Below are positions 48,601 to 59,753 of a DNA stretch of 64,000 nt, in pieces (the stretch's first letter is position 1; every line of letters begins with the position of its first letter). Origin of the DNA: Eutypella sp. D-1 (taxonomy: Eukaryota > Ascomycota > Sordariomycetes > Xylariales > Diatrypaceae). A model generated the notes under the pieces. It was not told where the DNA came from, ran no database searches, and saw nothing but the letters and a program-made list of their open reading frames with translations. Where the stretch lies: contig JAJTTP010000023.1 in the NCBI GenBank assembly GCA_023313575.1, forward strand, positions 434,001 to 498,000, read 5' to 3'. A program made the translations under genes and the position numbers.

Positions 48601-50096
48601 GTAAGTTTTAAGTTTGATGCGATTCCTCCCAATGTTGGACGACAACATATGGTGGGCGCTGACAGGCGTGGGAGGGAGGAGGTGATAAGGTCTTACAAGG
48701 CTGAAGTGAACTGCAGGTTGCGACATCGGGATTGAGAAGCATAGAAATGGTGTAAACAAACTCAAGGACGCGAGTCGTGTTTTCATCCCCGCCGCCAGCC
48801 AAAACTTGAGATTGCAACCTTCTGCTCGTGGCGGTCGGATGCATGATGCAGGGGTCTTGAGACCTACCACACACACCGTTGAAATGGCCCTAAAAGATGG
48901 GAGGAACTGGGAAGTAAACCTGGTGTTAGGGTATCTGGCCTGTATGATGTGACAACGGATAGTCACATTGCATGCTGATGGGAAGACCAACTGATATGAC
49001 TCAACGTCGCCTGTCGTGCTCTGTAATAATAATTTATTTAACCCTCCTCTCTGACGTATGCCAGTCTCAGCTCTAGCATTCGCCCCTCGCACTAACTCGA
49101 TGGATATGTATGATATTCGAACAGGGTAGTACGGGCCGGGCCTGAAGGAGGGTGTGCCCGACGTAGATTTCCTTCTGCACGGATCTACTAGGCTTGGGGT
49201 AGCATGGGGCCGTTACCTGTTGAACAGGGTTGCGACCTCGATCTTCAGGCTGGCCAAACGAGGACCCAAGACACCAAGTCGGGGACAATAAAATTCCAAC
49301 GATAAGCAGTACACCCTAGTGATAATGAGCCACTATGGTGAATTAGTAGCGTAGACGTTTGAATTTTATTGTCCTCGACTTAGACACGTTATCATGCCAA
49401 GCCTGCGTATCGACCACAAAGAGTGCACAAAAAAGGCTTTCATCCTGAGGCCAGGCGCCTTCATTGCTGTAACAAACCCTCGGAGTTTAACGGCCCTTTG
49501 TGTGATAAACAAATGCTGTGGGGGCAGGCTGTTGAAAAGAGTCTCGGATGTGTGCCGGACACTGACCTTTGCTGATCGCTTGGAGGGGACACTGAAGCCC
49601 CTAAACCCCCTGTTAGACAGGCGCGTAGGTTTCAGCCACAGGCCTGTTACGCCACCAAAATATAGCAATATAAGGCTCTATCTAGCCCTGTCCAAATAAT
49701 ACGATCGTAAACCTAACTTTCCACGAACATCCTCTTGAACAACATAAATTTCAGAAACTGACAATGATTATCAGCCAGGTTTGAAATCGAACAGAGGAAT
49801 GTTCGGGAACTACCGAGCTTCAGGACAATGAAGGGTATAATGACAGGAACACACCAGCGGCAACTTGCATATTCAACCATCTACGCGTGTCTCAAGGAAC
49901 CCCTTGTATCCGAGAAACTCATGCTTTACAATCGTCTCGATTCGGTATATAACTGTCGGCCTACCTTCCTATTACGTAGAAATTGGATCGAAGGGTATAC
50001 CTTTCAGACACATCCACATTCTCAGTCAAGTTCCCAGCTACCAGTACCAGAGAAGAAGACAACGAGTTGGCATTTCACAACAGACCAAACTCCACG
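45606..50096. other. Gene-poor stretch, 4.5 kb
   Basis: Frames at 45897-46133 (minus), 46141-46380 (plus), 47505-47869 (both strands), 48438-49092 (minus) and 49394-49699 (plus) show no family resemblance. Several open with TTG or GTG instead of ATG. Minus-strand DNA at 46.1-46.5 kb contains protein-like pieces (for example SYLVDEFEVSGANM) in changing frames, perhaps an old transposase or gene relic. A 106-bp foldback element lies at 49276-49381. No intact gene is supported. Confidence 0.4.
49276..49381. mobile_element. 106-bp MITE-like foldback element
   Basis: Terminal inverted repeats of 26 bp (49276-49301 and 49356-49381) match at 24 positions, with core GGACAATAAAATTC, around a 54-bp centre. 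AGACAC occurs just outside both ends (49269-49274 with one extra C, and 49382-49387), a likely 6-bp target duplication. Too small to encode anything. Confidence 0.5.
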
Positions 50097-51452
50097 ATGC
50101 CCGCCGACCAAAACCAATACTTCATCTGCGGTAAGTGCACGAAGCCCACGCACAACAACAACAGCTACCGCAGCCAGCGCTGCAAGTGGTGTACCCACGA
50201 GATGCCCGACACGCCGGAATACTACTGCGAGTGGTGTGGCGATTCGAGGGTGCGCGACATTCAATATGATGCGCAACACGATCTTTGGCGCTGCCTCAGA
50301 TGTGTTCCTCCGACGACCCGCGCTTCTCAACCCACCATGCCCGAGGGCCAGAGAGACGCTGTCCGGTCCCGTGGTCGGCGGAGGTCGTCTACCCACTCGC
50401 AGCCTCCGGATGCGCCAGGCAGAGGTGAGTCGAGCGCCACGGGGCCGCAGAGACCTTCCAGGCGTCGAAGCCGGCCCCCTCCCGTGGCAGACCCGTACGC
50501 TAACCTTCCGCAAAGTCCCCATCAGCCGGGCCCTGGTGTTCAGGGGCCGACGTCTGGACGCAGCAGTCGCCGGTCGTCGATGTCCGGACGTGAGGCTGCT
50601 ATACCACCATCCCTACAGCGCCCCGGTAGCCAGAGCTCGAGGAGATCTTCCCACGCGTCTGCCAACGTTCCTCCATCACCCTCCTATCCTCCTGACATGG
50701 CGGCCAGTATGATGATATGGTGTGCAGATTGTGGAGGGTATCGCTCAATTGCCGACTTTGGCATCGACGCCCAGGGTTGTCGCGATATAGTATGTATACT
50801 TCATACCCCCAGTGACAGGGTGCGGCGTGTGAGCTACAGTCACACCGACCAGACTTACCAGCAGCAGGGTTACATGGGTTATGGTGTCCCAGGTGTGCAG
50901 CCAGGGATGACCGATGGCCAAATCCCGAGCAGTCGGGAACAGCCACCTAGTTCGCAGGGACAGCAGCAGTTATGGTGTTCCGTGTGTAACCAGTCCAAAC
51001 CTTATTTCGACTTCCCCGTCGACGACCTCGGCCTCTTCATCCCGGGGGCGTGCAACCTGCACTACGCCATCCCACGGGACGAGTCCGCGAGGGGTCCTCG
51101 GGAGAGTCGTGCGGATCATGAAGCCCGGCTCCACAGACGTGATTCTGCGGGGCAACAACAAGAGCCCAATAACAGACAGGGTGCTACTACTGAGACCAGG
51201 AGCGAGCCCATGCGCATGTGCGAGCGGTGCGGCAAGCAGCGACCAAAGAAGGACTTTCACAAGGGACGAGACGGCCGGCGCGAGGCGTTGTGTAGGCGGC
51301 ATCACCGCGCTGGCAGAGATGAGGGAGACCATCACCGGTCAGTTCGCGAAGAACAAAGGGCAGAGCGGCGTGGTTCCAGAGTAGCGCAGGAGGACAGGGA
51401 TGCCTCGTCCCGCTCCCTTGCAGAGAGGTTCGAGCGTTTCAGGCTTTCCTAG
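50097..51452 (+). CDS. Basic Ser/Arg-rich protein with repeated CxxC...CxxH zinc-binding modules
   Basis: Single exon, 451 residues. I start at the ATG 50097 (MPADQNQYFICGKC); the longer open frame upstream only offers TTG. Three modules share the form C-x2-C-[GN]-x4-x-x-D-F ... C-x2-H: near residue 209 (WCADCGGYRSIADF), near 293 (WCSVCNQSKPYFDF) and near 374 (MCERCGKQRPKKDF, ending CRRHH). The N-terminus has further CxxC pairs (ICGKC, CKWC, CEWC, CLRC). These look like small zinc ribbons, distantly reminiscent of the Stc1 domain, which links RNAi to heterochromatin in fission yeast, but I cannot assign it. Between modules the protein is Pro/Ser/Arg-rich and likely disordered. It may bind nucleic acid or protein partners in the nucleus; that is inference. 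Confidence 0.65.
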   Translation: MPADQNQYFICGKCTKPTHNNNSYRSQRCKWCTHEMPDTPEYYCEWCGDSRVRDIQYDAQHDLWRCLRCVPPTTRASQPTMPEGQRDAVRSRGRRRSSTHSQPPDAPGRGESSATGPQRPSRRRSRPPPVADPYANLPQSPHQPGPGVQGPTSGRSSRRSSMSGREAAIPPSLQRPGSQSSRRSSHASANVPPSPSYPPDMAASMMIWCADCGGYRSIADFGIDAQGCRDIVCILHTPSDRVRRVSYSHTDQTYQQQGYMGYGVPGVQPGMTDGQIPSSREQPPSSQGQQQLWCSVCNQSKPYFDFPVDDLGLFIPGACNLHYAIPRDESARGPRESRADHEARLHRRDSAGQQQEPNNRQGATTETRSEPMRMCERCGKQRPKKDFHKGRDGRREALCRRHHRAGRDEGDHHRSVREEQRAERRGSRVAQEDRDASSRSLAERFERFRLS

Positions 51453-52271
51453 ATAACGGCTCGGGTGTGTTTGTAGAACGCCACTCCAAAACTTAAATTC
51501 AACTACATGGTAAGTCTGGTAACAACTGTAACTAACTAATTGAACGACGTAGAAAATGAGATCGCTGGAGTATACAGGGCGGCTATGGGCCGACCATGTC
51601 ACAGTCAAGCCATAACGGAGAATTGAATTACGTTCAAGTTATTAATGGAAAAGTTAATAATAATAAAAAACTTGAGTTTAAATTGTTTTGCTATTGACAA
51701 TTCCACAAGGTGTAATTGAATCAAAGTTTCTAAAGAAAACCCGTACTGTTTTTGAGTGTACACAAAGGTGAAGTTAACTTATTCCCAAGACAAAGCCTGA
51801 GTGTCAAAGCCTGGGCAAAAACATAGTAGCACGAATCTAGGGGGTTGTTCAGCCCACTTAAGGAGAGGTGGGGAATGCGGAAAAGGAAAAACTACGGAGC
51901 CGTAAGCCGAGCCCTTTAAGTTAGCGCAAGAAAGAAAGTTAGGTACATAGGTACTTCCATAGAACCACCTAAGCTAGAAACCTTCCAGGTTACCTTAGAA
52001 GCTACCAATATGTAGAATACCCCACGCCCCACTCTGACCAGGCCTGTAAAGTCCACTATTCACATACCTGCTTGTGCTTAGTTGTAGTAGACCTTTACAA
52101 CACCTTTACAACACCTCAGCTGTAGCAGTAAACCATAACCAACTGTATCACCTTTTTTATCACCTTTTTGCCTTTATGATAGACAACCCCCCCGCGCTCT
52201 TATCGTATCCTCATCCGCGTATTACCATACTTAACACTAGGTCGGCTGCATAGCCGTCCAATCCCCCAAAT
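51453..52271. other. Intergenic upstream of SRP54
   Basis: Holds the SRP54 promoter. A short tandem (CCTTTACAACA twice near 52092) and pyrimidine tracts (CACCTTTTTTATCACC) precede the start codon. No gene. Confidence 0.5.
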
Positions 52272-53947
52272 ATGGTTCTTCAAGATCTAGGGCGGCGCAT
52301 CAGCGGCGCATTACACGATGTCACCCGGGCTCCCAATCTTGACGAGAAGGTTCGTATTTCATCCTTATTGAATTATATGTGCATTCTGCGTTCCCATCTC
52401 CAGCCGCCGCGTGGAAGTAACTAACGATCGATGTGTCACAGGCTTTCAAGGCTATGCTCAACGAGATATCAGGCGCCCTCCTCGAAGCCGATGTGAACGT
52501 ACGACTCGTCAGCAAACTCAAGACCTCGATAACCAATACTGTCAACTTCAAAGACCTGCCGCCTAGTGTCAATAAGAAGCGCATCATCCAGAAAGCCGTA
52601 TTCGATGAACTCGTGAAACTCGTCGATCCCCACGCCGAGCCCTTCAAGCCCAAGAAGGGCAAATCGAATGTCATCATGTTTGTCGGTCTACAAGGTGCGG
52701 GCAAGACCACCACGTGTACGAAGCTGGCCCGACATTACCAGGCGCGGGGATTCCGGTCATGTCTCGTCTGCGCGGATACCTTCCGAGCCGGTGCTTTCGA
52801 TCAGCTGAAGCAGAACGCGACCAAGGCGAAAATCCCCTACTACGGTTCCCTAACCGAGACGGACCCCGCGAAAGTGGCGAGGGAAGGCGTGGAGAAGTTC
52901 AAGAAGGAGAGGTTCGAGGTCATCATAGTCGATACGTCCGGTCGCCATAGGCAGGAATCAGCCCTCTTCCAGGAAATGATGGATATCCAGGATGCGGTCG
53001 GGCCAGACGAGACCATCATGGTCCTCGATGCGTCAATAGGTCAGCAGGCCGAGGCGCAGGCCAAGGCCTTCAAGGAGGCGGCTGACTTCGGAGCCATCAT
53101 AATCACCAAGACCGACGGCCACGCGAGCGGAGGTGGTGCCATATCAGCCGTTGCAGCCACACATACGCCTATCGTCTTCATCGGAACGGGAGAACATATG
53201 CTGGACCTGGAACGATTTGCGCCGCAGCAGTTCGTCAACAAGCTGCTAGGGATGGGCGACATGGCGGGGCTGGTGGAGCACGTGCAGTCGCTGAAGCTCG
53301 ACCAGAAGGAGACGATCAAACACATCACGGAGGGGATCTTCACGATCCGGGACCTGCGCGACCAGCTCAGCAACATCATGAAGATGGGACCGCTGTCGAA
53401 GATGGCGGGCATGATCCCGGGGATGTCGAACCTTCCGGGCATGGCGGGGATGGACGATGAGGAGTCGAGCTCGCGGCTGAAGCGGATGATCTACATCACG
53501 GACAGCATGACGGAGAAGGAGCTCGACAGCGACGGGAAGATGTTCGTCGAGCAGCCGACGCGGATGACGCGCGTGGCGCGCGGCAGCGGCGTCAGCGTCC
53601 GCGAGGTCGAGGACCTGCTCACCCAGCAGCGCATGATGGCCGGCATGGCCAAGAAGATGGGCGGCTCCATGAAGAACATGCAGCGCGCCCAGCAGGCCAT
53701 GGGCGGTGCCAACAAGAACCAGCAGCTCGCCGCTATGCAGAAGCGTCTCCAGAGCATGGGCGGCGCGGGCGGCGGCGGCGGCGGCATGCCCGATATGGCG
53801 AGCCTCGCGAAGATGTTCGGAGGTGGCGGCGGTGGCGGAGGTGGTGGTATGCCCGATATGGCCGGCATGCAGCGGATGATGGAGAGCATGGGCATGGGCG
53901 GTATGGGTGGCCTGATGGGTGGCGGTGGCCGAGGCGGACGGAGGTAA
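52272..53947 (+). CDS. SRP54: Signal recognition particle 54 kDa subunit
   Basis: Exons 52272-52349 and 52442-53947 (92-nt intron, phase 0), 527 residues. SRP54 is the cytosolic GTPase that binds signal peptides on nascent chains and docks the ribosome at the ER through the SRP receptor. The N domain (residues 1-85) opens [20 protein letters not shown]. The G domain has GLQGAGKTT (108-116), DTFRAGA (138-144), DTSGRH (190-195) and TKTDGH (248-253), followed by GGGAISA. The Met-rich M domain holds [20 protein letters not shown] and the RxxRVARGSG signature. The C-terminal 80 residues are an unusual Gly/Met-rich tail with two G-run plus MPDM units, a common low-complexity expansion in filamentous fungi. 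Confidence 0.96.
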
Positions 53948-54587
53948 AAGAAAACGAAAAAAAGGATAACTAATTGGTAAATACTACGTTCGGTTGAGAA
54001 GCGATGAATCAATGTACGGACAGGTCCACGGCATCACACGGCACGGCGTTTGGCTCACGACTTTAATGAGGAGGTGGAAATGCGTCGGTACTCCTATGGC
54101 TACGTGAATCTATTTTCGTGGCAGTTGTCACCTCTGTTCCATGCATAATGCTTCATTCACTGTGAAGCAGCGATACTCGACTAGCTGTAACCAAGATGCT
54201 TCTCACGATCCCATTCTTACGATACCTACCGCATATACCAAAACGTCCGTAGGTAGATGAACCCCATTTAATGGGGAGTCCTCCAGAGCCAGTCTTGGAT
54301 GTGCCATGTGCTGGGACAGCCAATTGACAGGACTCCAGTCCCCGAAATGCCACATGTCCCACAGTCTTACAGATCACGGGGGACAACTCCACTTTTTAAC
54401 GCCGGTACTCAATAGATATTATTCCAAGGGATGCAATATCATAACTGCAACTTAGGAGACGAAACCGAAGCCAATAAAAACCGACAAATATAGTTGCAAG
54501 GGGGGATGTTATAGCTAGCAGAGCAGAGGATAAATAAAGTGTATGACGCTGCATTACATAACCGCTGCTCGGGATTCGCCAGGGGAC

Positions 54588-54620
<33 letters not shown>

Positions 54621-55389
54621 AGTACTGTGTCCCCACGCTAACCTAACTTTTTTAAGCTCTTGTTAAGCCCTGCCAAGTCCTGCCAAGTTTCGGGCTGAAT
54701 GACGTTAATCGAGCTGGGGTTCGAGACAATCAAAACGCCTTTCTCCCTCTCAGCCCTCACTTCTAACTATGTAGTTCCTCCCTACCAGCCCAGAGGACTG
54801 CCGGCATAAAAATGCCGTCCGGGGACGCACCAATTGCGCCCAATTGAGGTCGTACCCGTGATCCTCTCAGGTATGGGTATCCGGCACCCATTTGGCTGCG
54901 GCTGTGTGACAGGGGCACGGGCGGTTTGACTGGTAAGTTAGCCCCGTAGCTGCAATATCGATCAGTATGACGCAGACGATATTTGTTTAAGCCCCTTGGG
55001 TCGTCGAGTGGTGGGTTGGGTTGTCAAGTGTTACCCCGATGCAGCCACAACATGGGAAGGAAAAGAAGATCACATCCCGATGTTATGTTACTACATTCGC
55101 ATCGTAGGAAAATGGTGACGTTGTTCGCTAGGCTGGTAAGACGGACGCTGCTATATATGACTCCCATGTGCTCAGCTCCTCCGTGACTTCTATCCTGTGT
55201 GATTAAGCGACCGCGTCGTGTGTCCTTATTCCGAACCCCGTGCATCCCCTTCGTTCACTCGGTTTCCGCAACAGCAACGCTGGTTGTGCCGGCTTCCCTC
55301 CCCCGGCGCCACATATTCTCTCTTGCTCTTTAGCGGATCGAGTTGCGATTTTATCTCACGGAGACTCCCCCATCGCGCCTTTATTAACC
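53948..55389. other. Intergenic between SRP54 and the PAP2 gene, with a G30 tract
   Basis: No gene seen. The minus-strand frame at 54439-54636 is only the complement of the poly-G run. A TGCCAAG doublet lies near 54670. The PAP2 promoter lies at its right end. Confidence 0.5.
54590..54619. repeat. Uninterrupted G30 homopolymer
   Basis: Thirty consecutive G residues directly follow AGGGGACTT. Such a run can form G-quadruplexes and is prone to length change and sequencing error, so the true length is uncertain. Confidence 0.9.
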
Positions 55390-56624
55390 ATGCGCTTCTT
55401 CAACCGCCAGCCCGCTGCGGATGCCACCCATGCCCCGGGTGCGTCGAATGGACATTCTAGGCGAAACCGCCGCGACCATGGGTCGAGCAGCAGCTATACC
55501 ATGCTGCACAGGCCGCCGTTTGGCCAGTGGCTTAAACATACCTGGTTAGATATCGTGACGATGATTTGCATGGGAGCACTGGGTCTAGGTGTCAGTTGCC
55601 CCCCCCCCTGTCTACATGCTAGACCTCGTTCGACGTTGCCCATGCTGACTAACTACGCCGCTAGATCTACAAAGCGCCGCCGGCGCCGACGCGCTCGTTC
55701 CCCGTCACGTTCGCCGACGGCGAGATCGTGTACCCGGAACTGGCGTACCCGCTGCGCAAGGAGATCATCCCGATCTGGCTGGCGGCGTTCCTGGCGGCAG
55801 TGGTGCCGATCCTGGTGATCCTAGCGGCGCAGATCCGGGTGCGGTCGTTCTGGGACGTCAACAACGGCGTGCTGGGCCTACTATACTCGCTCATCACAGC
55901 CGCCGTGTTCCAAGTCTGGATCAAGTGGTTGATCGGCGGGCTACGACCCCATTTCCTCGCCGTCTGCCAGCCCGACGTGCGCCTCGCCACGGAAAGCCGC
56001 TCGCAGTACGACGCCGCCGGGTTCCGGCAGCTGTACTACACGAAGGAGATCTGCACGGGGGAGCGGGGGGAGATCAACGACTCGCTGGAGTCGTTCCCCT
56101 CGGGGCACTCAACGGCCGCGTTCGCGGGCTTCGTGTACCTGTTCCTGTACCTCAACGCGAAGCTCAAGGTATTCGCGAACTACCACGCGGCGATGTGGAA
56201 GTTGGTCGCGGTCTACGCGCCCCTGCTCGCCGCCGTCCTTATCGCCGGCGCCCTCACCATCGACGAGTTCCACCACTGGTGGGACCTGCTGGCCGGCGCC
56301 CTCATCGGCTCCGCCATGGCGTTTTCTGCGTACCGCATGTGCTACGCCGCCGTCTGGGACTGGCGCTTCAACCACATCCCCATGCATCGCGGTCAGCCCT
56401 TCGCCTATGCCGGCGCCGGCGCCGGCATCGACCTCGAGGACGCCGTCTGGACGCGTAGAGCCGGCTGGGGCGTCGCATCCTCCGTGGCCGCACACCATCA
56501 CAGCGGCGGCCATCATCACGGTGCGCTTGGCGGTGCTAAGGCTGGTGCGGGTGCGGGCGGCATGACGCAGTCGCGGAAGCCTGTTGGTGGGGGTGTGCCT
56601 GCGACGGGCGACGAGATGGTTTAG
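55390..56624 (+). CDS. PAP2-superfamily lipid phosphatase (diacylglycerol pyrophosphate / phosphatidate phosphatase type)
   Basis: Exons 55390-55590 and 55665-56624 (74-nt intron with GTCAGT donor, phase 0), 386 residues. An integral membrane enzyme that would dephosphorylate lipid phosphates such as phosphatidate or diacylglycerol pyrophosphate. The catalytic motifs are in order: KWLIGGLRP (154-162), FPSGHSTAAFAG with PSGH at 212-215, and TIDEFHHWWDLLAG with His270/271 and Asp274. In motif 3 the usual S-R pair before the D is A-L here, a variation I recall in a subgroup of fungal relatives. Five or six hydrophobic helices surround the motifs. The C-terminus is Gly/Ala/His-rich (HHHSGGHHHG). 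A downstream AP2-like GTGTCA position was rejected as donor because it breaks phase. Confidence 0.85.
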
Positions 56625-57239
56625 ATCCGTTGTTACGTATACGGGGTACGGTTGTTTCTCTCTATGAGCGAGGTCCTATCTCATGGTCACGCTTGAGCCA
56701 AACTTTTTTGGTGTTTACTGAGAAGGGCGCCGTTAGTTTCAGGTCATGCTGTTATAGTAATTAATGCGTGATGCGTTGTATGTCAGCGTTTTCTTTTTTT
56801 TTATTGCTGTTGGACTTGGGCGTGGTGTCTAGTTACACATGTAATCCAGCCCCATGCCCCGTCTTTGTTGTCAGGTCGTGTCAAGCTTGTAACATGTGTA
56901 GTCGAAATAAACATACGTGGCACATTCCAAGACCACCTACCCCCTGCATCCCTCCAAGTCCGTGTTTGTTCAAGGGAGCCTAGGGGCGCGGTCATGGGTG
57001 AGTGTGAATAAAATTCCCGAACCGACCTCTTGACATGGTGTTCCCGGCAGAGTGGGACTTGATATTGGTATTTTCTGATTGATGAGACATTGCGTTGCGG
57101 ATGTCTTGTGTAGTTGATTTAAGGTTTGTGTGCAGGATTGCAACTGGCGTACCCCTTTTGAAAGCCCAGTCTGTTGCTGTTGTCACCTGTGTTTGTTACC
57201 AGGGCCCGGGCCCTTAGGATACCACTTACTCTGGTAGGG
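56625..57239. other. Intergenic at the edge of the right AT-rich block
   Basis: Normal composition with no gene. A 12-bp palindrome GGGCCCGGGCCC lies at 57202-57213 just before composition collapses to AT-rich. Confidence 0.5.
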
Positions 57240-59347
57240 GGACTTATTAGTTCTTTATATTTTTTATCTTTACCACCTTTAAACATACTGAATTTCAATT
57301 AATGCACCGTTTATCTATTATAAAATGGAGGGTTATATAAAAGCTTTAATATTAATTTAAAGAAATGCTTTATTTATTTTATATAAATACGGCTTTTTTA
57401 TTAATTACCGTATATTATTATTAACCGTTAAATTTTCTTTTATTAAACGTTATGATTTAAATAATATTATAATTATATTTCGTACTGTTTTTAATAACTT
57501 ATTATATATTAAATATTATTTTATTAATTAATAAATATAATAAATTTAATAAAGCCTTATAATATTATTTCCTTTTTTTAAAAAAATTTATTTCGAATTT
57601 ATACTTTATTAATTAATTTAAAATCGTAAAATTTACCCGGGTTTTTATCGTAAAAAGTAAAAAACATAATAATAAAAGGTATTAAAAAAATGATTATAAA
57701 CTTTTTAAATTTAATCCTTTTTTTAAAGTATTTTTTTTATTTAATAAAATATTTAACCCCGGAATCGAATATAATTAAATCGAGTATTTCTTTTACGCTA
57801 TATTTATTAATAATTTTTAATCTAATATTTTATTTAAAAGTAACGTTAAAATTAAAAACTTTATTTTTTTAAAGTTCGAAAATAAAAACGTAAAAAACGT
57901 TATAAATTTATTATATCGAAAAAAGCTTAGGTTTTACGGCGGTAAAAAGGAAATTTTAATAATTTTATAAAACCCATATAATTTATTATTTAATATTATA
58001 AAATTGCCGAATATATATTAAAACGCGTTTTTTTTTATCGGCGTATTCTTTATACGTTTTAAAACTTATTTAAATATAACCCGTAATTAGTTATAAATTT
58101 TCGTTATTTAATAAAAGTAAAATTTATTAATAAAGTATTTAATAATAGTTTTGAAAACATTATTAATTATAAAGTAAAAACCGCAATTTATATAATAAAA
58201 TAACATAAATAATAAAAAAGGATATATTATTATAAATAAATTTAATTACTTATTTTATAAATAATATAAAACCGTAAATATATCTTAGTAATTTAATTAA
58301 TTTATTCCGTTTATTTATTTATTTAAAGATAAAAAGCCGTATTTATATAAAATTTAATATTTAAAAGCTTAAAAAAAGCTTTTTAAAAATAAAAAATAAA
58401 CCGTAAATCTTTATCAGAAATAATATTTAAAAAGATACCGTAAAAACGTTATATTTTTCGTATAAAAATTTTAATTAAATACTTTATTAATTGCTTATTT
58501 TCATAAAAGCGATAAAATACGTTATTTTAAAAAATCGGTTTATAATAATTTATAATTAATTATACGTATTAAATAAAAAAGAACCCGTAATAAAATTTAT
58601 AAAAAAGAAATTATTATAATAAATAAAAAAGTTTTAATAATTATAATTTATTATAAAAAGTATATTATAATATTTTAAGTACTTTTCGATATATAACGTT
58701 ATATCCGTATTTATATTAAATTATTAAAAATTATATTTAATAATCTTTATTATTTTAATTCGAAAATAGTTTATTAAAAAATAAAGTTATTAAGAATTTA
58801 TAAATTATAACCGTAATATAATAATTTATTAATTACCGTTTTATAGTTTTAAAAGTTTTTATTTATTTTTAATAAATTATATCGTTTTTAAAAACCTTTA
58901 TTATTTAGTTTATAAAACTAATATTTTAATTTATTTAAAAAATGCTTTAAAATCGTAAAAAAAAACAAATTTGTTTTTTTAATACATTATTAAATAATAA
59001 CTTTTCGTAAAGTTATAATTTATATAATAAAAATACCGTTATAACCGATACTTACGTAAATTATGTTATAAATAATATAAAAAAAATAAAATATGTTTTT
59101 TATAATATTGTTTTAAGAAATTAATATTTATTTTTTTAAAGCGGTATTTCGGGCGTTTAAATAAAATATTAAATTTAATATTATTTTTACCCGGCCGAGA
59201 ATAAACGATAAAATTAATTTTAATAATATTTTAAATTTACCGAATTTAACAGCGGTTTAAAACTTTTATTATCGTAAAATAAATTAAGTTATAATAATTT
59301 AAAAAATTTTAAACGGTATATTTAACGCTTTTAAAATAACGGCATTA
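57240..59347. repeat. RIP-degraded repeat of undetermined class
   Basis: About 2.1 kb of extremely AT-rich DNA with dense TAA/TAG triplets and scattered CG-poor runs, like the other degraded elements. I could not match it to the copia or gypsy coding order, nor find terminal repeats. One 60-codon frame at 57690-57872 is a low-complexity Leu/Ile/Phe stretch and not a gene. It could be another transposon cut by the gypsy insertion at 59348. Confidence 0.45.
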
Positions 59348-59753
59348 TGTTATGGCCTGGTTAAGTCACAAAGGCCAAATGAAGACCTCGGAAAAGGTTA
59401 GCCACACTTAACCAGCCATAGGAGAAATTACGTAATTAAAAAGGATAATTAAAATAACTTAATTATCCTAATAATCCAGGATAGCCTGGATCGCCTAATT
59501 ATCTTAATAATTTAACAATAACCATATATTCCAGTATTAAGAATAAGAAATATAAATAATATATAATTATATTTATTACCTTTATTTTAAATAATGTTTA
59601 AATTTATTAGCTTATAATATAACTTAATTACTTAAAATACCTTTTTTATTATTATTATTAAACGTAATTACTTATTATTTAAACCCTTTTAATATTTTTA
59701 TTAATATAAACCTTTCGATTAAATTAATAATTAAGAATGAATTACCCGTTATA
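59348..59753 (+). repeat. Gypsy element 5' LTR (variant C)
   Basis: 406 bp from TGTTATGGCCTGG to CCGTTATA. Its 3' half aligns with all other LTRs of this family here, whereas its first about 170 bp (AAGGCCAAATGAAGACC and onward) differ from variants A and B. Confidence 0.85.

Noticed and set aside
53491..54012. 173-codon minus-strand ORF rich in Pro.
   Set aside because: It is the complement of the Gly/Met-rich tail of SRP54.
55925..56458. 177-codon plus-strand ORF rich in Arg/Pro.
   Set aside because: It is an alternative frame of the GC-rich PAP2 exon.
57690..57872. 60-codon ORF in the right AT-rich block.
   Set aside because: A low-complexity Leu/Ile/Phe product expected from AT-rich DNA; no start context or domain.
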